Both the position numbers and the translations under genes were made by a program. Positions 1-8,149 of a DNA stretch of 36,674 nt are shown here, in pieces. The notes beneath the pieces were generated by a model. It saw nothing but the letters and a program-made list of their open reading frames with translations, did not search any database and was not told the DNA's origin. Source of the DNA: Syntrophomonadaceae bacterium (GTDB lineage: Bacteria; Bacillota; Dethiobacteria; DTU022; UBA8154); contig PWRN01000088.1 of the NCBI GenBank assembly GCA_003556225.1, positions 1 through 36,674 on the forward strand. Direction: 5' to 3'. Positions within the stretch are counted from its first letter, which is position 1; each line of letters starts with the position of its first letter.

Positions 1-21
1 AGCAGCGTGGCGATGCCAGCT

Positions 22-1272
22 TCAGGCACGGTTTGACTCCCTGTTAAAGGTTTTCACCACCAGGCAGGCATTGGTGCCGCCGAAACCAAAGGAGTTGGAG
101 ACGGCAACATGGATATCCATGGGGCGCGACTTGTTGGGTGTATAATCCAGGTCACAGGTGGGATCCGGAAATTCATAATTGATCGTGGGCAGAACCACAC
201 CTTTTTGCATGCTAAGCAAAGTCGCCACCAGCTCCACCCCGCCTGCGGCGCCTAACAAGTGGCCGATCATGGACTTGGTAGAGCTCAGGGCCAGCCTGGG
301 TGCATGTTCCTGGAAAAGCCGCTTTATTGCCAGGGTTTCAATCTTGTCGTTATATTCTGTAGACGTTCCATGGGTGTTAATGTAGTCCACTTCCGTGGGC
401 TGCAGATCCGCATCCTGCAGCGCTCTTTGCATGCAGAGGTACGCCCCCTGTCCCTCGGGGTCGGGAGCCGTAACGTGATGCGCGTCTCCTGACATCCCGT
501 ATCCCACGATTTCCGCGTAAACCGGCGCTTTTCGCTGCAGGGCATGTTCTGCCGTCTCCATGATGAGCAAGCCGGCACCTTCTCCCATGACAAAACCGTC
601 TCGCTTCAAGTCGAAAGGCCGGGAGGCCTTTTCCGGCTCATCGTTGCGCGTCGACATGGCCCGGGCGGCACAGAAACCAGCGAAGGCAATGGAGGTAACG
701 GGGGCTTCCGCTCCGCCGGCGATCATCACGTCGGCTTCCCCTCGCTGTAAAATCCGGTACGCTTCACCGATGGAATGGGTGCCGCTGGCACAAGCGGTCA
801 CCAGCGTGGTATTGGGCCCCCTCAGCCCATAGGTAATGGAAATATACCCCGAGGCCATATTGGCGATCAGCATGGGAACGAGAAAAGGACTAACACGGCG
901 CGGTCCCTTATCCAGGAGAATCTTGAACTGTTTTTCAATGGTATCCAGACCCCCGATCCCCGAACCGACAATGACCCCGATTCTCTCCCGGTCTTCCCTG
1001 GAGAGGTCCAGTTCCGAGTCTTCGAGCGCCATATGAGCGGCTGCCTGGGCGAAATGGGTAAAACGATCCATCTTTTTTACATCTCGTTTTTCCATAAAAT
1101 CCTGGGGTTCAAAATGATCAATCGTTGCCGCCATGTAAGTGGGGAAATCTCGCAGGTGGTCGATGGTTTTCACACCGCTCTTCCCCTTGGCCAGGTTTCC
1201 CCAAAACTCGTCTTTACCAATTCCGATGGGTGTTACGGCACCGACCCCGGTGACAACCACTCTTTTATACAC
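22..1272 (-). CDS. fabF: beta-ketoacyl-ACP synthase II (FabF)
   Basis: This 416-residue condensing enzyme elongates acyl-ACP with malonyl-ACP in cytoplasmic type II fatty acid synthesis. The full thiolase-fold catalytic set is visible: nucleophile Cys161 in TACASGTHS, His301 in NTHGTSTEYND, Lys333 and His338 in KSMIGHLLGAAGG, and a C-terminal glycine-rich SNSFGFGGTNA motif. Length is normal for FabF. The start is a GTG at 1272 with an AGGTGA-type ribosome-binding site just upstream. It is the last gene of the fab run inside the window, 81 bp after acpP; its stop lies 21 bp from the left edge, so what follows is unseen. FabB-type enzymes are related, but the position next to acpP favours FabF. 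Confidence 0.97.
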   Translation of the reverse strand: MYKRVVVTGVGAVTPIGIGKDEFWGNLAKGKSGVKTIDHLRDFPTYMAATIDHFEPQDFMEKRDVKKMDRFTHFAQAAAHMALEDSELDLSREDRERIGVIVGSGIGGLDTIEKQFKILLDKGPRRVSPFLVPMLIANMASGYISITYGLRGPNTTLVTACASGTHSIGEAYRILQRGEADVMIAGGAEAPVTSIAFAGFCAARAMSTRNDEPEKASRPFDLKRDGFVMGEGAGLLIMETAEHALQRKAPVYAEIVGYGMSGDAHHVTAPDPEGQGAYLCMQRALQDADLQPTEVDYINTHGTSTEYNDKIETLAIKRLFQEHAPRLALSSTKSMIGHLLGAAGGVELVATLLSMQKGVVLPTINYEFPDPTCDLDYTPNKSRPMDIHVAVSNSFGFGGTNACLVVKTFNRESNRA

Positions 1273-1353
1273 TCACTTCACCTCACCTGAACGCGCGATT
1301 ATCGAATCAACCCGGGAGTCCTGCCGGCCAGGGCAGAACGCCACGAAGCGTAT

Positions 1354-1584
1354 TTATGCTGTTTTCCCCTCTATGTAACTGACGATGTCGCCCACGGTTT
1401 TGATGTTTTCCACTTCTTCATCTGCGATTTCCAGGTCAAATTCTTCCTCCAGGGCCATCACCAACTCTACAACATCGAGGGAATCAGCATCAATGTCTTC
1501 AAAGGTTGTTTCCAGGTTGATTTTTCCTTCTTCAACATCGAGTTGCTCTACGATCAGTGCTTTGATCTTAGAAAATATATCCAT
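1354..1584 (-). CDS. acpP: acyl carrier protein
   Basis: This 76-residue acidic protein carries growing acyl chains on a 4'-phosphopantetheine arm. The attachment serine is Ser35 in the [10 protein letters not shown] motif, and length and helical-acidic composition match classical ACPs. The ATG at 1584 is preceded by a strong GGAAGGAGGTGG ribosome-binding site, in keeping with the high expression expected of ACP. It lies between fabG and fabF in the canonical firmicute order, so it should serve all the neighbouring Fab enzymes and feed PlsX. Confidence 0.97.
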   Translation of the reverse strand: MDIFSKIKALIVEQLDVEEGKINLETTFEDIDADSLDVVELVMALEEEFDLEIADEEVENIKTVGDIVSYIEGKTA

Positions 1585-1617
1585 GATTCCACCTCCTTCC
1601 GGTAAAATAAGACCACC

Positions 1618-2361
1618 TTATAGTGATAATCCACCGTCAATAGAAATAACCGTTCCCGTAATATAGTTTGCGCCCACAGCGAGAAAGAGCACCGCTTCGG
1701 CCACATCGGCCGGTGTCCCAAAGGCGCCAAGCGCAATGCGATTTTTTGCTTCCGCTTTTAAGTTCTCCGGCAGATCATCTGTCATCTCTGTTTCAATAAA
1801 CCCGGGTGCCAGGGCGTTTACCGTGATTCCCCGCTTGCCAACTTCTTTCGCCAGGGACTTGGTAAAAGCGATCACGCCGGCTTTTGCCGCGGCGTAATTC
1901 GCCTGCCCGCTGTTCCCGACCAGGCCCGCTACCGAGGCGATGTTGATGATCCGTCCCCCGCTTTTTTGTTTAAGTAAAGGGCGCAAAACAGCTTTGCAGC
2001 AGTTAAAAACGCCTTTCAGATTGGTAGCCACGACGACATCCCAGTCTTCTTCCTTCAAGAGGGCCAGCAGGTTATCCCGCCGCACACCGGCATTATTCAC
2101 TAGTATATCAATTCTGCCGAAATGGTCAATAGCTGCTTTGATCATGCTTTCACATTCTTCCAGGACCGTCACATCCGCCCTGTAGAGCATTCCTTCTCCA
2201 CCCGCACGCTTGATTTCCTCCAGGGCTTGCTCCGCGGCAGCTGCGTTTTGCTGGTAATTAATCACCACTTTTGCGCCGGCACCGGCCAACGCCAGGACAA
2301 TCGCCTTGCCAATACCCCTGGATCCGCCGGTAACCAGCGCCACCTTGCCTGCCAAATTCAC
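1618..2361 (-). CDS. fabG: 3-oxoacyl-ACP reductase (FabG)
   Basis: A 247-residue short-chain dehydrogenase that reduces 3-oxoacyl-ACP to 3-hydroxyacyl-ACP with NADPH. The Rossmann motif TGGSRGIG is at residues 11-18, NNAG at 89-92, and the catalytic tetrad is Asn114, Ser143, Tyr156 and Lys160 (NYAAAK). The chain ends in ITGTVISIDGGLSL, typical of FabG. The start is a GTG at 2361 that lies directly behind the fabD stop codon (TGA at 2363-2365), so translation is probably coupled; a purine-rich GGAAGGGGG lies at the right distance inside the end of fabD. The operon context separates it from the many other SDR reductases. Confidence 0.96.
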   Translation of the reverse strand: MNLAGKVALVTGGSRGIGKAIVLALAGAGAKVVINYQQNAAAAEQALEEIKRAGGEGMLYRADVTVLEECESMIKAAIDHFGRIDILVNNAGVRRDNLLALLKEEDWDVVVATNLKGVFNCCKAVLRPLLKQKSGGRIINIASVAGLVGNSGQANYAAAKAGVIAFTKSLAKEVGKRGITVNALAPGFIETEMTDDLPENLKAEAKNRIALGAFGTPADVAEAVLFLAVGANYITGTVISIDGGLSL

Positions 2362-2362
2362 A

Positions 2363-3301
2363 TCAATTGCCCCCTTCCATCAACTTCAGTATTCTGTGTA
2401 GTGTTTCCATGTCCTCTACGTGGTGGGATTCCACCTCGTGTGCTATTTTCCTCATAAAACCGGTGAGAACCCGCCCCGGCCCCACTTCAATGAATAGATC
2501 ATACCCGTCTGCCAGGAGCCTTTTCATCGAAGCCTCCCACAGCACCGGGTGAGAAACCTGTCGCACCAGGGACTCCCGGATATCATCGGCATTTTCTAAA
2601 TAGCGGGCATGGACATTGGCAACCACGGGAAAATGCGGGGTTTTGATCTCGATGCGCTGCAAAAGGTCATTCATTTTTTCCTCGACGGGCTGGAGCAGTT
2701 TGCAGTGAAAGGGCGCGCTGACAGAGAGCATCATCGCCCGCGCTTTTTTCTCTTTCGCCAACCGGCATACTTCCTCCACGGCCTCCCGGTCACCCGAAAC
2801 CACGATCTGACCGGGACAATTATAGTTTGCCGGTTCCGCGTACCCGGAGTCGGCCGCCTCCGCGCACAATGCTTCCACATCCCCGGCGCTTAACCCCAAA
2901 ACTGCGGCCATGCCTCCCTGCCAGTGGGGGACCGTTGTCTGCATGTAATGACCCCTCATTTTGACCAGCGGCAGGGCATCTTCAAAGCGAATTGATGTCG
3001 CACAAACCAGCCCGCTGTACTCCCCCAGGCTCAAGCCGGCAGCAGCCTCGGGCTGCAACCCTTTTTTCTGCAGCACGGCCAAAATAGCCATGCTCACCGT
3101 CAGGATCGCCGGTTGGGTTACCTCCGTACGCCGCAAATCATCCTCGCTGCCGTGAAAAATAAGCTGGCTCAGGGGGTAGCCGAGAATCTCGTCGGCGAGC
3201 TTGAAACAGTCCATGGCTTCCGGAAAGGACTCCGCAATATCTTTCCCCATCCCCACATGCTGGGAGCCTTGCCCCGGGAAAAGAAAAGCACATTTCGTCA
3301 T
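2363..3301 (-). CDS. fabD: malonyl-CoA:ACP transacylase (FabD)
   Basis: A 312-residue acyltransferase that moves the malonyl group from CoA to ACP. The chain opens with the family signature FLFPGQGSQHVGMG; the nucleophile is Ser91 in GLSLGEYSG and the catalytic His is His199 in SAPFHCKLL. The residue before the nucleophile is Leu instead of the textbook His (GHSLGE), a variation I believe is seen in other firmicutes. I chose the ATG at 3301 because it gives the standard MTKCAFLFPGQG start with AGAGGTGA about 10 nt upstream; an in-frame TTG at 3322 would add seven unconserved residues. It sits between fabH and fabG. Confidence 0.96.
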   Translation of the reverse strand: MTKCAFLFPGQGSQHVGMGKDIAESFPEAMDCFKLADEILGYPLSQLIFHGSEDDLRRTEVTQPAILTVSMAILAVLQKKGLQPEAAAGLSLGEYSGLVCATSIRFEDALPLVKMRGHYMQTTVPHWQGGMAAVLGLSAGDVEALCAEAADSGYAEPANYNCPGQIVVSGDREAVEEVCRLAKEKKARAMMLSVSAPFHCKLLQPVEEKMNDLLQRIEIKTPHFPVVANVHARYLENADDIRESLVRQVSHPVLWEASMKRLLADGYDLFIEVGPGRVLTGFMRKIAHEVESHHVEDMETLHRILKLMEGGN

Positions 3302-3325
3302 GGTCAGGTATTCACCTCTCAACGC

Positions 3326-4321
3326 TTACCAGCGAAGGACAGCGGCACCCCAGGTTAACCCGGCGCCAAAGGCAACCAGGGCCAGGAGATGACCTTCTTT
3401 GATTTTCCCGCTTTCCACCGCTTCATCCAGGGCAACGGGGATCGACGCCGAGGACATGTTGCCAAATCGTTCAATATTCACAATGACCTGTTCCGGAAGC
3501 AACCCCAACTTTTTTGACGCCGACTCAATAATGCGGATATTGGCCTGGTGGGGGATTAAATAGTCCAGGTTTGTCGGGCTCAACTCGCAGATATTGAGGA
3601 CTTCCAACGTGGATTCGGTCATTACCTTCACAGCGAATTTAAAGATTTCCTTCCCGTTCATCCGTACATAGTGCATACGATCCTCCACCGTCCCGTAATT
3701 CGCCGGGTTTTTTGTGCCCCCGGCCGGGGTGTACAGAAGCTCTGCCTTGTCTCCATCGGCGTATAATTTCGAGGCCATGAGTCCCCGTTCTGCTTCCACG
3801 CGGGTGATCACGGCCGCCCCGGCGCCGTCCCCGAACAAGACGCAGGTATTGCGATCCTGCCAGTCCATGATCGGCGTTAACACGTCCACGCCAACCAGGA
3901 GAACATTTTTTACGGTTCCCGCCTGGATAAACTTTTCCGCCACGGTTAACCCGTAAAGAAAGCCCGAGCATCCCGCAACCAGGTCAAAAACAAAGGCATT
4001 GCGGGCCTGTAACTTGGATTGAACCAGGCAGGAAGCCGAAGGAAGGGTTAAATCCGGGGTCACCGTGGAAACAATCAGGAGGTCAACTTCCTCCGCTTTC
4101 AGCCCGGCCCTCTCCAGGGCAATCCGAGAAGCGGTGACACAGAGGTCCGAGTTGGTTTCATCCCCGGTAACCATGCGGCGCTCCCGGATCCCCGTGCGGG
4201 TTTGAATCCAGTCATCGCTGGTTTCCAGGATTGTTTCCAGGTCGGCATTTGTAATTTTTCCAATGGGTAATGCCCGCCCCGTGGAGATAATCCCCGCGTT
4301 GTACTGCCCCAAATTGCTCAT
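3326..4321 (-). CDS. fabH: beta-ketoacyl-ACP synthase III (FabH)
   Basis: This 331-residue initiating condensing enzyme joins an acyl-CoA primer to malonyl-ACP. The catalytic triad is visible: Cys118 in DLVAGCSGFLYGL, His258 in IPHQANIRI and Asn288 in FGNMSSASIP. The N-terminal signature SDDWIQTRTGIRERR is also present. The ATG at 4321 overlaps the plsX stop by 4 bp (ATGA), so the two genes are translationally coupled. The primer preference (branched or acetyl) cannot be read from the sequence. Confidence 0.97.
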   Translation of the reverse strand: MSNLGQYNAGIISTGRALPIGKITNADLETILETSDDWIQTRTGIRERRMVTGDETNSDLCVTASRIALERAGLKAEEVDLLIVSTVTPDLTLPSASCLVQSKLQARNAFVFDLVAGCSGFLYGLTVAEKFIQAGTVKNVLLVGVDVLTPIMDWQDRNTCVLFGDGAGAAVITRVEAERGLMASKLYADGDKAELLYTPAGGTKNPANYGTVEDRMHYVRMNGKEIFKFAVKVMTESTLEVLNICELSPTNLDYLIPHQANIRIIESASKKLGLLPEQVIVNIERFGNMSSASIPVALDEAVESGKIKEGHLLALVAFGAGLTWGAAVLRW

Positions 4322-5328
4322 CCTTTCAGCTTGCTCAGACGAAGCGTCTCTGCAATTTTTTCATTCGTCTTGTTGTTTACCGTGACCATAGCCTGCCTGA
4401 AAATTGCCTGGCTGATGGCTTTCCCCTGGGAGGAGCCGTGGCATTTAATGCAGACCCCTTTCACGCCGATCAACAGAGCTCCGCCGTGCTCTGAATCATC
4501 CAGTGAAGTGCGAACCCGCCTGAAGACAGAAAGCAACAACGTGGACGCCAGGCGCGCCTTGATATCCTTTTTGATCTCTTCTTTCAGCAGGGCAAAAATA
4601 TCCCTGGAAACCCCTTCGATGGTCTTCAAGAGAACATTGCCGACGAAGCCGTCACAGACCAGCACATCGGCTTTATTCTGGAACATTTCTTTCGGTTCCA
4701 CATTTCCCACGAAATTGTTGAGGTGCTCTCCCAGGAGGCCGTACGCCAATTTTACCTGCTGGTTGCCTTTATTTTGTTCGCTTCCCACGTTCAGCAGCCC
4801 AACCCGGGGGTTCTTTTTTCCCAGCACTTGCGAAGCATAAATATTGCCCATGAGGGCATATTGGATCATGTGATCGGCCTTGGCATCCATGTTTGCACCC
4901 ACATCCAGGACGACAATTCCGCCCCCCTCGAAAGTGGGAATTACCGTGAGCAGTGCCGGCCGTTTGATGCCCGGAATCCGCCCTAGAAATAACAACCCCC
5001 CGGCCATCAACGCCCCCGTATTCCCCGCGCTCACGACAGCATCTGCCTGTCCGCTGCGAACCAACTGCATGGCGGCAACCATGGAGGCTTTTTTCTTGCG
5101 ACGAATGGCCAGGCCAGGGTCTTCGTCATTCCCAATGGCCTCATCGGTATGCATGATCCGGATGCGAGATGAGTTGATCTTCTGTGTAGTGCTCCGGAGA
5201 ATGGCTTCTTCCGCACCTACAAGTGTGACTTCAAGCTCCGGGGATTTTTCGACAGCCATGATCGCCCCCTTGACAATCTCACCGGGGGCATGGTCCCCTC
5301 CCATGGCATCAACCGCTACGCGCAACAA
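4318..5328 (-). CDS. plsX: phosphate acyltransferase (PlsX)
   Basis: PlsX converts acyl-ACP to acyl-phosphate, the donor for PlsY in glycerolipid synthesis, and links fatty acid to phospholipid synthesis. The family start RVAVDAMGGDHAPGEIVKGA is clear, followed by the conserved VSAGNTGALMAGG and VCDGFVGNVLLKT segments. About 336 residues from the chosen start matches the usual length. The frame is open further upstream to a TTG at 5373, but that adds 15 residues with no family counterpart. A TTG at 5328 (or 5325) has AGGGAG about 9 nt upstream and gives the usual short N-terminus, so the exact start is uncertain. No fapR gene precedes it, unlike in Bacillus. Confidence 0.94.
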   Translation of the reverse strand: MLRVAVDAMGGDHAPGEIVKGAIMAVEKSPELEVTLVGAEEAILRSTTQKINSSRIRIMHTDEAIGNDEDPGLAIRRKKKASMVAAMQLVRSGQADAVVSAGNTGALMAGGLLFLGRIPGIKRPALLTVIPTFEGGGIVVLDVGANMDAKADHMIQYALMGNIYASQVLGKKNPRVGLLNVGSEQNKGNQQVKLAYGLLGEHLNNFVGNVEPKEMFQNKADVLVCDGFVGNVLLKTIEGVSRDIFALLKEEIKKDIKARLASTLLLSVFRRVRTSLDDSEHGGALLIGVKGVCIKCHGSSQGKAISQAIFRQAMVTVNNKTNEKIAETLRLSKLKG

Positions 5329-5485
5329 GCACTCCAACTCCCTTAAAAACTTATGATCCACCTTGATGCTCAAGTTTGCCAGGAAAACACCTCTTATATT
5401 CCTGGATACGAATTTCCGTACAAATAAAAGAATCCCCGGGTAACGTCATGAGAAAAAAGTTCAATCCCTACCCAGGCACTTTAGG

Positions 5486-5662
5486 CTACTGCTCTGAAAC
5501 AACTTTCTTGTCTTTGTAGTACCCACAGCTGGGGCATACCCTGTGCGCCAGCTTGGCTTCACGGCAGTGTGAACATTTTACAAGTCCAGGCAGGGCCAGC
5601 TTCCAGTGTGCCCTGCGTTTATTCCTCCTGGTTTTCGATGTGCGTCTCTTGGGAACAGCCAT
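5486..5662 (-). CDS. rpmF: 50S ribosomal protein L32
   Basis: A 58-residue basic protein of the large ribosomal subunit. It starts [20 protein letters not shown], the standard L32 N-terminus, and carries two zinc-ligand pairs, CSHC and CPSC, in the second half, so this is the zinc-binding C+ form. The ATG at 5662 is preceded by GGAGGTGTTAAG. rpmF lying upstream of plsX is a widely conserved bacterial arrangement. Here a 235-bp gap separates it from the DUF177 gene, where the two are often nearly adjacent, and 157 bp separates it from plsX. Confidence 0.97.
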   Translation of the reverse strand: MAVPKRRTSKTRRNKRRAHWKLALPGLVKCSHCREAKLAHRVCPSCGYYKDKKVVSEQ

Positions 5663-5897
5663 CTTAACACCTCCTTAAACAGGTCAGCATGGGGTCTTTT
5701 GCTCGAGTTTTGATCCTAAAGTATGGAAAAAAGAAGACTTCTGAAGCGGAAATTTAACCCTCCCCCGGCAACCGGTTTCCTGGCCTTCCGGGTTTCTTCC
5801 GCTGTTGGAATTTGTCACGGAGTCCGCGGCGATCTCCGGGGTCCAGGGTAAATGAAACAGGTACGGGCGCCGTTGGCGCAAGCCGTATCCTGGAATC

Positions 5898-6434
5898 TCA
5901 AAAGTTTTCCTTGTATAGGTCCAGGGCAGACCAGCGGGGATCGATACGGTTCTGCTCACATGAGCAGTTTTCAAGATTTCGATTCACCCCACAAGCGCTG
6001 CAAAGCCCTTGACAGTCATCCCGACAGATCACTTTAAGGGGTTGGCTCATGTAGAACAGCTGGGTAAAATAATCATCCAGTTCAAGCAGATCGCCCTCGA
6101 AAGCAAAATGCTCTCCATCTCGCATCGCTACCTCGGCGTCAGCCGGGTATCCCGACCCTGTGCCCTTTGACAGGTGGGTGAATTCGTCGTAAATCATTTC
6201 ACCGAGCTGCAGGGTCACGGGTGCCAGGCAGCGATGGCAAGAAACGAGAACTTCCGTTTGCCACATCCCTTTCAATAAAACCCGGTTCTGCACATAGGCC
6301 GCTTTTACATCAACATGAAGCTGCACGACCTGGGGCTGGTAGATATCTTGTCGGACAGAGGAAAGCTCAACGGTTCCAGAATAAGATAAAAAGTCTCCAT
6401 CTCCTTTTTTAAGCTCGGGAACATAGAGCCTCAT
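5898..6434 (-). CDS. DUF177 (YceD/YlbN) family protein
   Basis: A 178-residue member of the DUF177 family, which is nearly always encoded next to rpmF; a role in 23S rRNA or ribosome-related metabolism has been proposed for relatives but is not firmly settled in firmicutes. Seen here: an N-terminal beta-rich half, a CHRC pair near residue 67, an acidic middle region, and a C-terminal CRDDCQGLCSACGVNRN motif that could bind a metal together with the later CSC. The ATG at 6434 has GAGGAGGGATAAC upstream. It is the first gene behind the strong promoter at 6462-6490 and so heads the rpmF-plsX-fab operon. Confidence 0.92.
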   Translation of the reverse strand: MRLYVPELKKGDGDFLSYSGTVELSSVRQDIYQPQVVQLHVDVKAAYVQNRVLLKGMWQTEVLVSCHRCLAPVTLQLGEMIYDEFTHLSKGTGSGYPADAEVAMRDGEHFAFEGDLLELDDYFTQLFYMSQPLKVICRDDCQGLCSACGVNRNLENCSCEQNRIDPRWSALDLYKENF

Positions 6435-6461
6435 CGTTATCCCTCCTCAAAACTAAACTTA

Positions 6462-6490
6462 ATTATAATGAGATTTACCGGTGTTGTCAA
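6462..6490 (-). promoter_or_regulatory. consensus sigma-A promoter of the DUF177-rpmF-plsX-fab operon
   Basis: On the minus strand, TTGACA (6485-6490) and TATAAT (6462-6467) are separated by exactly 17 bp. Both hexamers match the consensus perfectly. The DUF177 ATG lies 27 bp beyond the -10, leaving a short leader with its ribosome-binding site. I saw no FapR-like operator around it. Confidence 0.92.
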
Positions 6491-6530
6491 GAATATGCCC
6501 CTTCCCGTTCTTGTCCGTTTCCCCGGGGGA

Positions 6531-6932
6531 TCAATAGGTCACAGCATCGACATCTTCCACGCTGGCGTCGGAAAAACCCACCACAATTCGGTTGGGGACG
6601 CACACAATGCTCTGGTAACCGCGGTCAATCCAACCCGTGTGGGAGCATATCCCCCGCGGGCATAATTCATCGTCGATGGGCAGCATGCGCACTTTTCCAT
6701 TTACAATTTCCACCACGGCCTCGTGTTGATTTTTCGATCCGAAGGCGATGGGGACCTCCTGGTCGGTGATCTCGTTAAAGGAAATCTCCTTGACCAGCTC
6801 GTTGTCCACGTGAATGGTAATATACCGCTGCTCCATTCCCGTATCGAAGGTGAAATTGACGTAAAAACCGAGCAGGCTGAGGCCTAATATGATCACGATA
6901 AAGGCCTTGTCGTAGAGAGTCAACAGTTTCAC
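6531..6932 (-). CDS. NusG domain II-containing membrane-anchored protein
   Basis: A 133-residue protein with one N-terminal membrane segment (about residues 9-27, AFIVIILGLSLLGFYVNF) followed by an extracytoplasmic beta-rich domain of the NusG_II type. The signature is CPRGICSHTGWIDRGYQSIVCVPNRIVV near the C-terminus, with three Cys residues. Families with this domain are common in Clostridia and their function is unknown; they are often linked to isoprenoid or redox genes, but here the protein stands alone. Start GTG at 6932 has AGGAGTAGACACG upstream. It has its own promoter (6998-7026) and a palindrome in the leader (6961-6974). Confidence 0.85.
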   Translation of the reverse strand: MKLLTLYDKAFIVIILGLSLLGFYVNFTFDTGMEQRYITIHVDNELVKEISFNEITDQEVPIAFGSKNQHEAVVEIVNGKVRMLPIDDELCPRGICSHTGWIDRGYQSIVCVPNRIVVGFSDASVEDVDAVTY

Positions 6933-6960
6933 CGTGTCTACTCCTCGTTAGAAAATAAGT

Positions 6961-6974
6961 TGAACTGCAGTTCA
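6961..6974. promoter_or_regulatory. perfect 14-bp palindrome, candidate operator
   Basis: TGAACTGCAGTTCA is a perfect inverted repeat. It lies between the -10 (6998-7003) and the ribosome-binding site of the NusG_II gene, roughly 20-30 nt downstream of the expected transcription start, where a dimeric repressor could block elongation. No regulator gene is nearby, so the ligand and protein are unknown. Confidence 0.4.
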
Positions 6975-6997
6975 CAAAGTTTTTGCTTCGTTCCTTC

Positions 6998-7026
6998 ATT
7001 ATAAAGCAGTGCGCTGCGGAAGACAA
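6998..7026 (-). promoter_or_regulatory. promoter of the NusG_II gene
   Basis: Minus-strand TTGTCT (7021-7026, 4/6 match) and TATAAT (6998-7003, perfect) are 17 bp apart. The promoter reads toward the GTG at 6932 and lies in the gap after the EamA gene. Confidence 0.7.
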
Positions 7027-7099
7027 CAGGCTCTTGCCCGGAGGATGGCCGGAACCCGCTGTGCCGCACCGGGAGCTCCAAGGCCGGCTGGAAGTGCTT

Positions 7100-7975
7100 T
7101 CACCTGCTGATCAGGACGATTCCGCACAAGACGAGGAGCACCCCCAGGTACTGGTCCGCGTAGAGCACTTCTCCAAAGAAGAGAAAAGCAAAAACGATGG
7201 CGGCAACAGGCTCAAGTGCCACGGCAATGCTGGCTTTTCCCGCTTCGAGGTAGGATAAAGCCAGGATATAAAGGGTGTACGCCAGGAACGTGGCAACCAA
7301 AACCAGCCCGGCCAGGGCAAAAGCCGATATAAAGGAAATATCATGGGAAAACAACCGCCAGGGGGGATGAAACAGTGCAAAGAAGAAAGAGCCGAAAAGA
7401 AACATGTAGAACATCTTCGTTAATTGTGCCGCCTTGACCAGGGGTATTTTCCCGAACACACTGAGCAGTCCAAAGGTAAACCCCGCTCCCAGTCCCAGCA
7501 GCACACCGGTAGAATTGATCCTCAACAGGGCCACCTGGTACGCTTGCACGACAAAAATGGTGCCGGAGAGAAGCAGGCCGATGGAGATTAGCTTTACCCG
7601 GGTGATGGGTTCTCCCAGGACCACAGAAGAGAAAAAAACAACGAACAAGGGAGACGTATAGAGCAGAACAACCGCAACCGAGATCCCGACCTGCTGCACC
7701 GCCTGCAGGTAAAAATAATTGAAGAGAGTGACGCCGATGAAGCTGAAGATAGCCAGGAAGGCCAGCTCTTTTGTAGAGATGGCCAGGCGGGAAACTCGCC
7801 CCGGGAGAAAAAAAAACAGGAAAACCAGGGTCGTAAAGAAGATGCGGGCCGAGGCGACCGATAAGGGATCAAAGCCCTGCTGAAACAACATCGTGCTGAA
7901 CAAGCCCGTTGTTCCCCAGCAGATTCCCGCGCCCATGGCCATGAACAAGCCTTTTCGAAAATTTCCCTGGTCCAT
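7100..7975 (-). CDS. DMT-superfamily (EamA) permease
   Basis: A 291-residue polytopic membrane protein with about ten hydrophobic segments arranged as two EamA repeats. The first runs from MGAGICWGTTGLFSTMLF to about residue 140 and the second from LGLGAGFTFGLLSVFGK to the C-terminus. The motif near the end of the second repeat, SIAVALEPVAAIVFAFLFFGE, is typical of the drug/metabolite exporter family. The substrate cannot be read from sequence; relatives export amino acids or metabolites. The ATG at 7975 follows GGAGGAGG. The gene diverges from the acyl-CoA-ligase-like gene and has its own promoter at 8026-8055. Confidence 0.93.
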   Translation of the reverse strand: MDQGNFRKGLFMAMGAGICWGTTGLFSTMLFQQGFDPLSVASARIFFTTLVFLFFFLPGRVSRLAISTKELAFLAIFSFIGVTLFNYFYLQAVQQVGISVAVVLLYTSPLFVVFFSSVVLGEPITRVKLISIGLLLSGTIFVVQAYQVALLRINSTGVLLGLGAGFTFGLLSVFGKIPLVKAAQLTKMFYMFLFGSFFFALFHPPWRLFSHDISFISAFALAGLVLVATFLAYTLYILALSYLEAGKASIAVALEPVAAIVFAFLFFGEVLYADQYLGVLLVLCGIVLISR

Positions 7976-8025
7976 GAAGAGGGACCTCCTCCTGGATATG
8001 ATCGCGCGCTGCAGACCGCCGCTTT

Positions 8026-8055
8026 ATTGTAGTGCAAATGCAGAGAAAAAATCAA
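8026..8055 (-). promoter_or_regulatory. promoter of the EamA gene
   Basis: Minus-strand TTGATT (8050-8055) and TACAAT (8026-8031) are 18 bp apart, about 50 bp before the EamA ATG. It lies back to back with the plus-strand promoter at 8078-8106; the two -35 boxes are only 22 bp apart, so co-regulation is possible. Confidence 0.65.
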
Positions 8056-8077
8056 GCCTGAATTACAAGAAATTGTA

Positions 8078-8106
8078 TTGAATATTTGGACTAATTCGAT
8101 TACAAT
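8078..8106 (+). promoter_or_regulatory. promoter of the acyl-CoA-ligase-like gene
   Basis: TTGAAT (8078-8083) and TACAAT (8101-8106) are separated by 17 bp, 43 bp before the TTG start at 8150. Confidence 0.7.
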
Positions 8107-8149
8107 AACTCTAGACACCATTTAAGACCACACAAAGGAGGATGATCCC

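Noticed and set aside
5374-5485. FapR operator upstream of plsX
   Set aside because: No palindromic TTAGTACCTA-type sequence is present, and no fapR gene is in the window. A weak TACGGAAATTCGTA-like half-palindrome is not convincing.
5684-5974. Open frame of 96 codons in the DUF177-rpmF gap
   Set aside because: It overlaps the DUF177 gene, with no family motif and no good ribosome-binding site. The 235-bp gap shows only a small GCGCC/GGCGC hairpin.
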